A DNA stretch of 64,000 nt from Chitinophagaceae bacterium (GTDB taxonomy: Bacteria; Bacteroidota; Bacteroidia; Chitinophagales; Chitinophagaceae), in assembly GCA_016786885.1 (NCBI GenBank), contig JAEUVO010000031.1:1-64000 (forward strand), given 5' to 3'. Positions 42,333-52,258 of this stretch are shown here, one piece after another. Position numbers and translations under genes: made by a program. The notes beneath the pieces are model-generated. The model was not told the origin of the DNA, ran no database searches, and saw nothing but the letters and a program-made list of their open reading frames with translations. Within the stretch, counting starts at the first letter, position 1. Every line of letters begins with the position of its first letter.

Positions 42333-43916
42333 ATGAAATATCACAACGAAATAGAACGCCGCAAAACATTTGCCATCATCTCTCACCCGGATGCGGGTAA
42401 AACGACACTGACAGAAAAGTTTCTGCTGTTTGGCGGCGCCATACAGGTGGCCGGTGCGGTAAAGAGCAATAAGATAAAGAAACATGCTACCAGCGACTTT
42501 ATGGAGATAGAAAGGCAGCGGGGTATATCGGTGGCTACCTCGGTAATGAGTTTTGAATATAACAAGGTGCTCATCAACCTGCTGGATACTCCCGGTCACA
42601 AAGATTTTGCTGAAGATACTTACCGTACCCTCACGGCCGTGGACAGTGTGATACTGGTGGTGGACAGTGTGAACGGGGTGGAGGACCAGACAAGGCGGCT
42701 GATGGAAGTGTGCCGGATGCGGGATATCCCGGTGATTGTTTTTATCAACAAGATGGACCGTGATGGTAAGAATCGTTTTGATCTATTAGAAGAAATAGAA
42801 AAGGAACTCTCCATCCACCTGCACCCGATGACATGGCCCATCAACAGCGGCAAGGAATTTAAGGGAGTATATAACCTGGATCAGAAAAGCCTTTTACTGT
42901 TTACCGCCAACACCAAGGCGGATGAAGACAGTATTTCCATTTCAGATATTCATGATAAAGTGCTGGATGAAAAACTGGGCGATAAGGATGCGGCCCAGTT
43001 GCGGGAAGATGTGGAACTGGTGGACGGGGTGCATGGAAAATTAAAAGTGGAAGATTACCTGGCAGGACAAGTGGCGCCGGTATTCTTCGGCTCTGCCATT
43101 AATAATTTTGGAGTAAAGGAAATGCTGGATACGTTTATCCGCATCGCCCCCACACCCCGGAGCCGGGAAACAACCATTCGCCCCGTGAATGTGGAAGAAG
43201 AAAAAATGAGCGGTTTTGTTTTTAAGATACATGCCAATCTTGACCCGAAGCATAGAGACAGGATCGCTTTCTTTCGGGTATGTTCCGGCAAGTTTGAGCG
43301 AAACAAATATTTTCATCATGTGCGGCTGGATAAGGATGTTCGCTTCAGCAATCCTTATTCCTTTATGGCAAGAGATAAATCTGTGATCGAAGATGCCTAT
43401 GCCGGTGATGTGGTGGGATTGTTTGACACCGGTAATTTCAAAATCGGTGATACACTGACGGAAGGAGAGAATTTTTTCTTTACGGGTATCCCTTCTTTTT
43501 CTCCGGAGATATTTAAAGAAGTGGTGAACAAAGACCCGATGAAGACCAAGCAACTGGAAAAAGGTTTGCTGCAGCTGACCGATGAGGGAGTGGCGCAGTT
43601 GTTTACCCAGTTTGGCGGTAATAAAAAGATCATTGGTTGTGTGGGTGAGCTGCAGTTTGAAGTGATACAGTACCGCCTGTTGCATGAGTATGGCGCCTCC
43701 GTGGTGTTTAATACATTACCTTTTTACAAAGCCTGCTGGCTGACGAGTAAGGACGAGAAAAAACTATTGGAGTTCTCCCGGTTCAAACAGGCGAATATAG
43801 GTGAAGACAAGGACGGGCATATGGTGTACCTGGCGCATAGTGAATGGTTTTTGAATACGGAAAGAACCAATAACCCGGATATTGAGTTTCATTTTACGAG
43901 TGAGATACATAAATAA
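42333..43916 (+). CDS. prfC: Peptide chain release factor 3 (RF3)
   Basis: The product is 527 residues, as in E. coli RF3 (529). GTPase motifs HPDAGKTT (about 18), DTPGHKDF (about 88) and NKMDRD (about 141) are intact. The Ser/Thr switch and the RF3-specific segment [22 protein letters not shown] are present, then domains II and III. The protein releases RF1 or RF2 from the ribosome after termination, using GTP. The gene is monocistronic behind a TACCTTTG promoter. Confidence 0.96.
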   Translation: MKYHNEIERRKTFAIISHPDAGKTTLTEKFLLFGGAIQVAGAVKSNKIKKHATSDFMEIERQRGISVATSVMSFEYNKVLINLLDTPGHKDFAEDTYRTLTAVDSVILVVDSVNGVEDQTRRLMEVCRMRDIPVIVFINKMDRDGKNRFDLLEEIEKELSIHLHPMTWPINSGKEFKGVYNLDQKSLLLFTANTKADEDSISISDIHDKVLDEKLGDKDAAQLREDVELVDGVHGKLKVEDYLAGQVAPVFFGSAINNFGVKEMLDTFIRIAPTPRSRETTIRPVNVEEEKMSGFVFKIHANLDPKHRDRIAFFRVCSGKFERNKYFHHVRLDKDVRFSNPYSFMARDKSVIEDAYAGDVVGLFDTGNFKIGDTLTEGENFFFTGIPSFSPEIFKEVVNKDPMKTKQLEKGLLQLTDEGVAQLFTQFGGNKKIIGCVGELQFEVIQYRLLHEYGASVVFNTLPFYKACWLTSKDEKKLLEFSRFKQANIGEDKDGHMVYLAHSEWFLNTERTNNPDIEFHFTSEIHK

Positions 43917-44009
43917 TGCACCCAACTCCCCAGAGGGGCTTTAGAGTCTGTAGTTGTAAACTTGCTGACTGTAACAGAAGTTATTTGTCAGTAAATGTTT
44001 TACTTTTTT

Positions 44010-44039
44010 GTCTTGACACAAAAAAGTAACAAAAAAGGT
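44010..44039. repeat. 30-bp palindrome with 12-bp perfect arms
   Basis: TTACTTTTTTGT (44010-44021) and ACAAAAAAGTAA (44028-44039) are exact reverse complements around CTTGAC. The A/T arms make it likely to be a structured repeat rather than a classical terminator. Confidence 0.8.
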
Positions 44040-44125
44040 CAAGGCTTCAAAAAAATGGCTAAAAATTATTCCGTAAGCCTAAACCCGGCGAACTCGCCGC
44101 TAAATTTATTATAGTTCTACATACT

Positions 44126-44151
44126 GCCGGCTCAAACAACGCCGGCTTTTT
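44126..44151 (+). terminator. Candidate terminator (GCCGGC hairpin)
   Basis: GCCGGC at 44126-44131 and 44141-44146 pair, followed by a T-run to 44151. It is 210 bp after prfC, so it could end a long 3' UTR or belong to the repeat. Confidence 0.6.
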
Positions 44152-44233
44152 AACGGCTTACTCCATAATTTTTTTAACGCCATTTTTTTGAGGCCGGTTT
44201 CTGGACTATGAAAATCTTTAACTTTCGAACTGT

Positions 44234-44737
44234 ATGGAAATAGTTTTCGAAACAGAAAGACTTATCGTACGGCAGTTTACCAAAGCAGATTATGGCCGCT
44301 TGTTCCTGTTGCACGGCAACCCGGAAGTGATGAAGTATATAAGGGCCGTAAAAACAAGGGAACAAAGCGATGCTTTTCTTGACCAGGCCCTGGCAACAGT
44401 TTATCCTTCATCATGGATGGGCCGTTGGGCGGTTGACCTGAAAGTCACCGGTGAATTCGTTGGCAATTTTGTGGTCGTTCCTATTCCTGATGATCCGGAA
44501 AAAACACAGTTAGGATATTCCTTCACACCGGAGAACTGGGGAAAGGGGTTTGCCACGGAAGTAACCAAAGCCGGGCTGGAGTATTTCAGAAATAAAACTC
44601 CGCTGACAGAAATATATGCCGTTACGGAATCACCTCATATTGCTTCCCAAAAAGTATTGCAGAAAGCAGGGTTTGAGTACTTCGGAAAAAAAAATGAAGG
44701 AGAAAAGGAGCTGACTGTGTTTATTGTAAGAAGATAA
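44234..44737 (+). CDS. GNAT-family N-acetyltransferase (RimJ/RimL-like)
   Basis: The product is 167 residues starting MEIVFETERLIVRQFTKADYGRLFLLHGNPEVMKYI, typical of the Acetyltransf_3 subfamily. The acetyl-CoA binding region (LGYSFTPENWGKGFATEVTKAGLEYFR) and the AVTESPHIASQKVLQKAGFEYFG segment are intact. It transfers acetyl groups to an amine of unknown identity (protein N-terminus, amino sugar or polyamine). It converges on the large surface-protein gene, with 3 bp between stops. Confidence 0.88.
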   Translation: MEIVFETERLIVRQFTKADYGRLFLLHGNPEVMKYIRAVKTREQSDAFLDQALATVYPSSWMGRWAVDLKVTGEFVGNFVVVPIPDDPEKTQLGYSFTPENWGKGFATEVTKAGLEYFRNKTPLTEIYAVTESPHIASQKVLQKAGFEYFGKKNEGEKELTVFIVRR

Positions 44738-44740
44738 ACT

Positions 44741-47617
44741 TTACCTGATCAATGTAAAAGTTCCTTTCCGGAATGCTTCTCCGCAGGTTGTTTTAGCTTT
44801 TATCATGTAAATATAAACAGCTGCAGACTGGCGGACGCCTTTATATGTTCCGTTCCAGCAGTCAGCCGGGTTAGCAGTATAAAATATTCTTTCACCCCAG
44901 CGGTTGTAAATACTGAATTCAAGTTCTGTGATCGTTCCCCAGTATTTTATACCATAACAGTCGTTGATGCCATCTCCGTTTGGTGTAAAGGCGGTAGGCA
45001 TCAGGTATCCTCCGGCATTTGTACTGGTAACACTGACCAGCACACTGTCTTTATTGATACAGCCGTTAATGTCTTCACCGGTTACAATATATTCTGTGGT
45101 GGTAAGTGGCGTGGCAACAGGATTGACAATTGTGGCATTACTGAGCGAAGCGGCAGGCGACCAGCTATATTGTACACCTCCGGCGGCCATTAACTGGCTC
45201 TGGTTGTTGCTGCAGTCAATATCATTGGAACTGGATGCTGTTATTACAGGTAAAGGCAACACGGTTACCGTAGTACTTAGTGTTGCTATATTATTACATA
45301 CAGTATCTGTAATGGTAACGGAGTAGGGTGTGGTATTTTGCGGAGAAGCAAACGGATTGGCAATAGCAGGGTTATTCAAAGATGCAGCAGGGGTCCAGTT
45401 GTATACATCACCACCGGAAGCATTTAACTGTACGGTATTCAGCAGGCAAACATCAACAGGCGGACTGACTGTAAAGTTATTAACCGCCCTTACATCAACG
45501 GTTACAGAATCTATAGTACTGCAAGTAGCTGCATTGGTAACGGTAACAAAGTATTTGGTGTTGGCGGCCGGAGTGGCAACCGGGTTAGCAATAGCAGGGT
45601 TACTTAATGATCCGGCGGGTGTCCATACATAACTGGTGCCGCCGGTAGCCAGTAGTTGTACAGAAGCACTCTGGCAGATAGTGGTATCGTTGGTAATGGT
45701 AACAACGGGTTTGGGGTTGACAGTGATCAGTACGGTGTCTTTTGCAGTACAATTATTGGCCGTTGTACCGGTAACAATGTATTCAGTGGTGGTTAAAGGT
45801 GTAGCAATTGGATTAGCTATGTTGGGATTCGAAAGTCCTGTTGCCGGTGACCATGAATAAGCAGCAGCACCGGTAGTATTTAGTTGCATGGTACTTCCTT
45901 CACAAATTGTTGCATCGTTATTGGTAGCGACAAGTGGATTGTCAACAGTAATTTTCACACTGTCTCTTTTTACTGTAAAAGGTGCGAATGAGATATCATC
46001 GAGAGCAAAGTCATTGCCAGAGAATATTGTGTTTTTGTTTATAATCGAAATTGCTGCAGTAGTTGTATTACCGGAATTCCATGTTGTATAAAACTGTACC
46101 CATGTGCAGGTTGGGAGAGTAGCGTTAATTAATCCGCCGATACTATTACCATTAATGGAAAAAGCAAGTTGTGCCGGATTGGGATTTGATATAGAACAAA
46201 TCCAAACAGAGAAAGAATAGTTAGTATTAGCTGTTACAGGAACGTTTGTTCTCCAAACTTCAAGATTTGGAGTCGTAGAACCATTGACCAAAAGCATATT
46301 TCCGTTTCCTGTTGTATGGTCTGTGCAGGGGTGATGGGCAAAGTACCATGCCTGGGGGTTGGGTCCTACAAAATATTCAGCATCGGTAGTATTATTGCTT
46401 GTATAAAAGTATTGAGAAGTAAAGCCTGTGTTGCCGGCACTGAAATCTCCATTAGGTATCAGATTTGTACCTGATGATAAAGAGGTAAGATAGTAAGTGA
46501 TAGACTGAGGTGTTGATGTGACAGGGTTAGTAGAGTTCGGATTATTCAGGTAAGTAGTGGGTGTCCAGCAAAAATTTAAACCCGGTGTTGCCAATATTTG
46601 CTTCGTAGAGCCAATACAAATTGTAGTATCGTTGGTTTTTATCAACTGGTTATCATTTTGTATACCTATATTGATGGTTTTTCTGACAGTATCACTGCAA
46701 TGAGGATAGCCTGTAATTAGTGTGACCTGGTAATTGCCTGGATTTGTGTAGGTGTTTGTTATAGTTGTGGCTGTATTAGCAATATTTCCATCTCCGAAAT
46801 CCCATTTTATAGTACTTTGCCCTGTAACTGTTGTTGAAAAAGTAACATCATTTGGAGAACATGGGTTTTGGCTAAAGGAAAAATCATTTTTCTGAGAACA
46901 TTGAACAAAGCATGTACCCACAATGGAGTCTACTTCCTGTTCATTGAGCACCCTGTTATAAATCCTGATCTCATCCATTTTTCCTCTATACCAGTCTCCT
47001 ATAGCGTCTCCTTTTCTGCCAAATGCGATCCTCGAAGAGCCATCCTGAAGGATAAATTTTGTCTGTGTAAGGTCTTGCGAAACAAGTATCCCGTTAACAT
47101 ACATTTTCCATATCCCATTTTTGTAGGTTATGATGATATTATACCAACATGGATTAGCTATGCGTGTATCAATATTGCTGCTAAGTAAATGTGTAAGTGC
47201 ATACCCCCCCATTGGGGTGTAATTCCATAAATAAACTCCATAGTTCCAATTCGAAAGTGTAAAATCAGGATGAAAAGGAGACTTGACTACAAGAGCCTGT
47301 GCGATCCAGGATTGGCCAGCTTCAGGTGCTACCCATACAGAAATAGAAAAAGAATCTTGAGGAGCAAAATTATACAGGTTAGAAAAAGGCAAGAGAATGT
47401 GAGCATTGGTACCATTAAAATGATAAGCGCTGTTAGGGGCGCCGAATTTATCAGTTGTAAGGGTAACATTACTGATTGTGCCGTTAATATTGTTTCCACT
47501 TACATCATTGGCATTTCCATTAAAAGGATAATGGGCAATCAGTCCCTGGTTAAGATTTATTTGGGCAGAAGCACCAAAACTGATTATTATAAGAAGAAGG
47601 AGTAAGGTTCTTTTCAT
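44741..47617 (-). CDS. Large surface protein: LamG, PKD/Ig-like repeats, CHU_C type IX sorting domain
   Basis: The product is 958 residues from ATG 47617 (MKRTLLLLLIIISFGASAQ, signal peptide); an in-frame ATG 12 codons earlier is less likely. A LamG/concanavalin-like domain (about 25-240) is followed by a PKD domain (about 255-320: TIKWDFGDGNI...TNTYTNPGNYQVTL), several ~80-residue Ig-like repeats of type TICxGSxxQLxATGGxxYxWSPAxxLSNPxIANPxATP, a carbohydrate-binding-like insert (about 400-560) and a C-terminal CHU_C domain (FTPNGDGINDCYGI...YNRWGERIFYT) that marks proteins secreted by the type IX pathway and linked to the cell surface. Likely adhesion or polysaccharide binding. Confidence 0.92.
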   Translation of the reverse strand: MKRTLLLLLIIISFGASAQINLNQGLIAHYPFNGNANDVSGNNINGTISNVTLTTDKFGAPNSAYHFNGTNAHILLPFSNLYNFAPQDSFSISVWVAPEAGQSWIAQALVVKSPFHPDFTLSNWNYGVYLWNYTPMGGYALTHLLSSNIDTRIANPCWYNIIITYKNGIWKMYVNGILVSQDLTQTKFILQDGSSRIAFGRKGDAIGDWYRGKMDEIRIYNRVLNEQEVDSIVGTCFVQCSQKNDFSFSQNPCSPNDVTFSTTVTGQSTIKWDFGDGNIANTATTITNTYTNPGNYQVTLITGYPHCSDTVRKTINIGIQNDNQLIKTNDTTICIGSTKQILATPGLNFCWTPTTYLNNPNSTNPVTSTPQSITYYLTSLSSGTNLIPNGDFSAGNTGFTSQYFYTSNNTTDAEYFVGPNPQAWYFAHHPCTDHTTGNGNMLLVNGSTTPNLEVWRTNVPVTANTNYSFSVWICSISNPNPAQLAFSINGNSIGGLINATLPTCTWVQFYTTWNSGNTTTAAISIINKNTIFSGNDFALDDISFAPFTVKRDSVKITVDNPLVATNNDATICEGSTMQLNTTGAAAYSWSPATGLSNPNIANPIATPLTTTEYIVTGTTANNCTAKDTVLITVNPKPVVTITNDTTICQSASVQLLATGGTSYVWTPAGSLSNPAIANPVATPAANTKYFVTVTNAATCSTIDSVTVDVRAVNNFTVSPPVDVCLLNTVQLNASGGDVYNWTPAASLNNPAIANPFASPQNTTPYSVTITDTVCNNIATLSTTVTVLPLPVITASSSNDIDCSNNQSQLMAAGGVQYSWSPAASLSNATIVNPVATPLTTTEYIVTGEDINGCINKDSVLVSVTSTNAGGYLMPTAFTPNGDGINDCYGIKYWGTITELEFSIYNRWGERIFYTANPADCWNGTYKGVRQSAAVYIYMIKAKTTCGEAFRKGTFTLIR

Positions 47618-47649
47618 CAACGGTTCGAATTGATCTGGGATAAATTTAC

Positions 47650-48990
47650 TCAAAAAGCTGAAATGCCTGTATAATTATGAGGAGTTATCTTTTTGAGTTC
47701 TTTTTTCAGTGAATCATTGATTTTCAGGCTATCAACAAATTTGTGTATAGAAGATTTATCAATTTTATTGTTTCCTCTTGTAAGATCTTTTAACGCTTCG
47801 TAAGGGTTAGGATAGTTCTCACGGCGAAGAATAGTTTGTATTGCTTCTGCCACTACCGCCCAGTTATTATCGAGGTCTTCATAAATTCTGGCATCATTGA
47901 TCACCAGTTTGCTCAACCCTTTTTCTATGGAGCGAAAAGCGATCAGCGTATGTGCAAAAGGAACACCGATATTTCTTAATACTGTAGAGTCGGTAAGGTC
48001 TCTTTGTAATCTTGAAACCGGGAGTTTAGCAGAAAGGTGTTCCAGTATTGCATTGGCCAGGCCCAGGTTACCTTCTGCATTTTCAAAATCGATCGGGTTC
48101 ACCTTATGTGGCATGGCAGAAGAGCCCACTTCTCCTTTCTTTGTTTTTTGTGTGAAATATTCCATGGAAACGTAAGTCCACACATCACGACAAAGATCAA
48201 TAAGGATATTATTGATTCGTTTCATACAGTCGAAATGGGCGGCAAGATTATCATAGTGTTCAATCTGGGTAGTGAATTGTTGCCTGACCAACCCCAGTTT
48301 TTGCAAAAATTCATTGCCAAATTTTATCCAGTCTGTTTTAGGGAACGCCACATGATGTGCATTGAAATTCCCGGTAGCCCCGCCGAATTTTCCGCTAAAG
48401 GGTATGCCGATGAATTGTTCGATCTGGTTCTGCACCCTTTCTGCAAATACCATTATTTCTTTGCCCAGCTTTGTAGGGCTGGCAGGTTGTCCATGTGTAT
48501 GTGCCAGCATGGGAATATCTTTCCATTCATCCACCAGCAGTTTCAGTTCTGTATTCAGGTTGAGCAGGGCAGGCAGGTATTCATATTCTACCGCATGCTT
48601 CCATGAAAGGGGAACGGCAGTATTATTTATATCCTGCGAAGTAAGACCGAAATGCACCCATTCCTTTGCCTCGGTGGCACCACATTTTTCAAGTTCATTC
48701 TTCAGAAAATATTCAACGGCTTTTACATCATGGTTGGTGGTAAATTCAATTTGTTTTATTTCCTGGGCATCTTCAGGCCCAAAATCTTCCGCTAGTTTGG
48801 AAAGGTGTTTAGCGGCTTTGTTAGTAAGCTTAAAGAATTTTTTTTTCTCCAGGAAAAGCAGGTATTCAATTTCTACGAGCACCCTGTATTTCATTAATCC
48901 ATATTCTGAGAAATATTCATCCAAATGCTGCACCTGTTTGCGATAGCGTCCATCAATAGCTGAAATAGCAGTGAGAGTAGTAAGTTCCAT
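47650..48990 (-). CDS. purB: Adenylosuccinate lyase
   Basis: The product is 446 residues with the fumarase/aspartase-superfamily signature GSSAMPHKVNPI, the ENAEGNLGLANAI helix and GLTSQDINNTAVP. It catalyses two elimination steps of purine synthesis (SAICAR to AICAR and adenylosuccinate to AMP) in the cytosol. Its length and layout match E. coli PurB-type enzymes. It is divergent from mqnA across a short promoter region. Confidence 0.95.
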   Translation of the reverse strand: MELTTLTAISAIDGRYRKQVQHLDEYFSEYGLMKYRVLVEIEYLLFLEKKKFFKLTNKAAKHLSKLAEDFGPEDAQEIKQIEFTTNHDVKAVEYFLKNELEKCGATEAKEWVHFGLTSQDINNTAVPLSWKHAVEYEYLPALLNLNTELKLLVDEWKDIPMLAHTHGQPASPTKLGKEIMVFAERVQNQIEQFIGIPFSGKFGGATGNFNAHHVAFPKTDWIKFGNEFLQKLGLVRQQFTTQIEHYDNLAAHFDCMKRINNILIDLCRDVWTYVSMEYFTQKTKKGEVGSSAMPHKVNPIDFENAEGNLGLANAILEHLSAKLPVSRLQRDLTDSTVLRNIGVPFAHTLIAFRSIEKGLSKLVINDARIYEDLDNNWAVVAEAIQTILRRENYPNPYEALKDLTRGNNKIDKSSIHKFVDSLKINDSLKKELKKITPHNYTGISAF

Positions 48991-49020
48991 GATTGTAGTT
49001 TAAAGAAGCCGCTGTTCCTT

Positions 49021-49028
49021 TACCTTTG
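49021..49028 (+). promoter_or_regulatory. -7 promoter element TACCTTTG for mqnA
   Basis: Matches the TAnnTTTG consensus 20 bp before the TTG start at 49048, implying a short leader. It lies in the divergent purB/mqnA region. Confidence 0.5.
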
Positions 49029-49047
49029 CCCGGCAAAAATAACTCAA

Positions 49048-49791
49048 TTGGAGAAGATTCGAGTAGGCATTGTCAACTACCTTAATACCAAACCATTGAT
49101 CTACGGGTTGCAAAAACCACCTGTTTCAGAAATAATTGAGCTGACAGGAGATTACCCGGCAAAAGTGGCTGAAATGCTGCAGAAAGGAGAGATTGATGTG
49201 GGTCTGATACCGGTTGCGGTAATACCCCAACTGCCTTCTTATCATATTGTAGGAGATTATTGTATCGGTACGGAAGGAGAGATCGCTTCTGTTGCCTTGT
49301 TCAGTGAAGTACCGATGAACGAGATTAAAAAAGTGTATCTCGATTACCAGAGCCGTACATCAGTAGCCTTGCTAAAGTTCCTGATGAGTGAATACTGGGG
49401 CATCAGCCCTGAGATCATCTATGCCGAGAATGAAGATTACCGGCAGGAGATAAAAGGAACCACTGCCGGGTTAGTGATTGGCGACAGGGCCCTGGAGCAG
49501 AGAAAAATATCCACTTTTATTTATGACCTGGGTTCAGAATGGCGAAAAATAACCGGATTACCTTTTGTGTTTGCGGCATGGGTAAGCATAAAAGAATTGC
49601 CGGCTGAATTCGTCCGGCTATTTGACGAGGCTAATGCATTGGGATTGGATCATATTGATAAGATCGTTGCTGAAAACTCTTATACTCTCTTTGACCTTAA
49701 GAAGTATTATACATTGCACCTCAGCTATCACATGGATGAAAAGAAAAAAAAAGGGATGAAAAGATTTTTGGAAGTGATTAGTGAGAAATAA
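49048..49791 (+). CDS. mqnA: Chorismate dehydratase MqnA (futalosine menaquinone pathway)
   Basis: The product is 247 residues from a TTG start; the family opening RVGIVNYLNTKPLIYGL begins at residue 4, so no alternative start fits. Further family segments are DVGLIPVAVIPQL, DYQSRTSVALLKFL and GLVIGDRAL. MqnA dehydrates chorismate to 3-enolpyruvyl-benzoate, the first step of the futalosine route to menaquinone, distinct from the MenF-MenD route. It indicates anaerobic- or quinone-based respiration with menaquinone. Other mqn genes are not in the window. Confidence 0.93.
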   Translation: MEKIRVGIVNYLNTKPLIYGLQKPPVSEIIELTGDYPAKVAEMLQKGEIDVGLIPVAVIPQLPSYHIVGDYCIGTEGEIASVALFSEVPMNEIKKVYLDYQSRTSVALLKFLMSEYWGISPEIIYAENEDYRQEIKGTTAGLVIGDRALEQRKISTFIYDLGSEWRKITGLPFVFAAWVSIKELPAEFVRLFDEANALGLDHIDKIVAENSYTLFDLKKYYTLHLSYHMDEKKKKGMKRFLEVISEK

Positions 49792-49814
49792 GGTTAAATA
49801 ATTTTCATATCGGG

Positions 49815-50546
49815 CTATACGAATTTTTTATGTGCATCTTTACGACAGAAAATAGTATTGACATATGTGTCGGCATAAACAAAATAACCATTGCTTTCAA
49901 AGAAATGAATTATCTCCTTGTTTTTTGTCTCCATATTGTGTTCAATAAACTCAAAAGTTTCTATACAAAAGACTTCAGGTTGAAATTTTTGAAAATCAAT
50001 TGTTTTTGCAATTTGAAGATCAAATCCTTCTACATCTATTGAAACAAAATTTGGGTATGGTGAGAAATATTCTCCCATTATCTCATTGATGTTAACAAGG
50101 GGGATTCTGATTATTTTTTCGACACTTTGTTTGCCTATTTCTTCGTTTCCAGTATTTGCCCAAAAATCAGCTTCTTTTTTGGAGAAAGTATTTAGTCCGT
50201 GATACTTTTCCGGGAAAATATAAAAATCAGCTTCAGTCTTCTCGTCAAAAGCAATACCTGTATTTATACATTTGTCTCCCTTTCTTTTTTGCAAAAGTTT
50301 TTTATAAAGAAAAGGGTTTGGTTCAATAAGTACACCCCGGCTACCCAAAGTATATAGGCGATAAGTGTTACTTAATGCCATTGGATGATTGGCTCCGATA
50401 TCTAGGTAGGTTGGTTTTTTTATCCCCATTCTTTCAAATAAGTAGCTAACTATTATATCTTCCCCGCTTTGGGAATAGCTTCTTCGCATATGAGCAAAAA
50501 AAGTATTGACTAATATTTTTCTTAAGCCAGTCTTGATAAAAGTCAT
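49815..50546 (-). CDS. FkbM-family methyltransferase
   Basis: The product is 243 residues. It begins RRSYSQSGEDIIVSYLFERMGIKKPTYLDIGANHP, the FkbM opening, with SAM-binding DIGANHPMALSNTYRLY, then LIEPNPFLYKKL and the conserved FVSIDVEGFDLQIAKTID (methyltransferase core). FkbM enzymes methylate hydroxyl groups, here probably of a sugar. It is the first member of the glycan cluster running to about 57 kb. The opposite orientation from the next gene suggests separate promoters. Confidence 0.9.
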   Translation of the reverse strand: MTFIKTGLRKILVNTFFAHMRRSYSQSGEDIIVSYLFERMGIKKPTYLDIGANHPMALSNTYRLYTLGSRGVLIEPNPFLYKKLLQKRKGDKCINTGIAFDEKTEADFYIFPEKYHGLNTFSKKEADFWANTGNEEIGKQSVEKIIRIPLVNINEIMGEYFSPYPNFVSIDVEGFDLQIAKTIDFQKFQPEVFCIETFEFIEHNMETKNKEIIHFFESNGYFVYADTYVNTIFCRKDAHKKFV

Positions 50547-50699
50547 TTGTTTTTTTCGATTTACGGCGAGCTAAGATACATAAACTAGTTTTGCACAGCT
50601 GTGTTCATTTATATAAAACAGAATTCCGACTGAAAAATATTTGTAACTATGGGGGTAAAGTTGTTTTTTTACTCGCTGGGATTAAAGCAATATACAAGT

Positions 50700-51449
50700 A
50701 TGAAAAAAATATTGATTAATATTTTGTCAAAAGCCGGTTACACGATTATCAGAAGGTCGAAATTGAGTTTTTCAGTTGGCGACTATCAATATGAACAGGT
50801 AACTCCATATGCAGATTATGCCCCCTGGCTTCAGGATAAGGAATTTATGCAAATATATAGCCGGATAAAGGGCTATACGCTGGTTGATATTTATCGATGT
50901 TATGAGTTGTGGCAAATGGTAGAGAATATTCATGCTATTAATCCCTCGGTTAGTTTTCTTGAAGTTGGTGTATGGAAGGGTGGTACTTCAGGAATTATCG
51001 GCAGGAAGCTAGCACTATTGAACTCAACAAATAATTTTTATCTGGCTGATACTTTTTCGGGTGTGGTAAAAGCGACAGAGAAAGATGCTTTTTATAAAGG
51101 AGGAGAGCATGCTGATACAGCAATGGAGATTGCGGAAGGAATAATAAAGAGTGTATACAAGAATTACAAGATATTAAAGGGCATATTTCCAAATGATACA
51201 GCATCTTTAATAAATACGGAGGAGAGGTTTGGTTTATGTCATATAGATGTTGATGTTTATCAATCGGCGAAAGATATTGTTGATTGGATATGGGATAGGA
51301 TGATTATAGGTGGAGCAATTGTTTTTGATGATTACGGATTTCATACATGTACCGGAATTACCAGGTATGTTAATGAGCAAAAAGGAAGATCAGACAGGGC
51401 TGTAATTTATAATTTAAACGGGCATGCTATCATTTTCAAACTAAGCTAG
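50700..51449 (+). CDS. TylF-type O-methyltransferase
   Basis: The product is 249 residues from ATG 50700 (MKKILINILSKAGYTIIRR, typical of glycan-associated methyltransferases); an in-frame ATG at 50649 adds 17 residues and cannot be excluded. SAM-binding FLEVGVWKGGTSGIIGRKL and the metal-binding CHIDVDVYQSAKDIVDWIWDRM...IVFDDYGFHTCTG segments match macrocin O-methyltransferase (TylF)-like enzymes. It probably methylates a sugar of a surface glycan. Confidence 0.88.
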   Translation: MKKILINILSKAGYTIIRRSKLSFSVGDYQYEQVTPYADYAPWLQDKEFMQIYSRIKGYTLVDIYRCYELWQMVENIHAINPSVSFLEVGVWKGGTSGIIGRKLALLNSTNNFYLADTFSGVVKATEKDAFYKGGEHADTAMEIAEGIIKSVYKNYKILKGIFPNDTASLINTEERFGLCHIDVDVYQSAKDIVDWIWDRMIIGGAIVFDDYGFHTCTGITRYVNEQKGRSDRAVIYNLNGHAIIFKLS

Positions 51450-51469
51450 TACATTACATTTCTCAATCA

Positions 51470-52198
51470 TTAACTTGCGGCAACTTTTAATTCGAAAGTA
51501 TAAATCCTTGGGCTGGGTTTATGGTAAGAAGTTTGCAATATCTTATTCCAGGTATTTTCTTTTAGTTTATAATAGCCGAGTAGAATTTTTACAACTAATC
51601 TTTTTACAGGATTCATATACAGGGTGCCATCCGGATCAATGAATTCTATATTCTTAAACCCCGCAGATTTGAGAACATAGATACATGATCCCGCAGTGAA
51701 CATAATGTTGTGTGTAAAATCCTCATATCGCCAATAAGCCCCTGTATGCGACTGGGCATTTGGGACCATCAGAAGAAATATACCTCCTTCGTTAAGGAGA
51801 TATTTTTTGATATGAATCAGGGTGTCTATCATGTCTTCTTTTTTGATATGTTCCAGAACATGACTCATAATGATTCTGTCAAACTTCCGATCGGTTTTTA
51901 CAGCAAATTCCCTGGTATCATTAATTTTTTCCACCTCTAACCCGTTTTTTCTGCAGATACTAATTGATTCGTCATTGATATCTATACCATATAAATTTCT
52001 AAAGCCTTTTTTGTTCAGGTATCCTAATGTTTGGCCGAGGCCACATCCAATATCAAGTATGTGAAGTTCCTTGTCTGAATCTTTAAAGTAAGGAACCAGA
52101 TAACGAGGGAGTGAGTAACTGGAATATGATTTATCATCAACATTCCTATTTGAAAAATATGCACTTTTCTTTACCGTATCATTTATCTGTTCATTCAT
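51470..52198 (-). CDS. Class I SAM-dependent methyltransferase
   Basis: The product is 242 residues. Motif I is LHILDIGCGLGQTLGYL; post-I is LYGIDINDESISICRKNGLEV; motif IV region is FDRIIMSHVLEHIKKEDMIDTL, typical of the Methyltransf_11/23 clan. The C-terminal half has the AYWRYEDFTHNIMFTAGSCIYVLKSAGFKNIEFI substrate region as in glycan or lipid methyltransferases. Substrate is not assignable. It lies between other glycan-modifying genes. Confidence 0.88.
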   Translation of the reverse strand: MNEQINDTVKKSAYFSNRNVDDKSYSSYSLPRYLVPYFKDSDKELHILDIGCGLGQTLGYLNKKGFRNLYGIDINDESISICRKNGLEVEKINDTREFAVKTDRKFDRIIMSHVLEHIKKEDMIDTLIHIKKYLLNEGGIFLLMVPNAQSHTGAYWRYEDFTHNIMFTAGSCIYVLKSAGFKNIEFIDPDGTLYMNPVKRLVVKILLGYYKLKENTWNKILQTSYHKPSPRIYTFELKVAAS

Positions 52199-52258
52199 GG
52201 TTTAGGTTGTAAAAATTCAGAATCGAAGATATAACTAGTGTCTTGTATTCTCAAGGGA

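Larger units (their letters stand above)
43917..44233. other. Non-coding spacer with palindrome and terminator
   Basis: Contains a weak CCCC/GGGG hairpin near 43930, a 12-bp perfect inverted repeat at 44010-44039, and a GCCGGC...GCCGGC hairpin with a T-run at 44126-44151. No gene was seen. A block AAAAAGTAACAAAAAAGGTCAAGG looks like a dispersed repeat. Confidence 0.7.
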
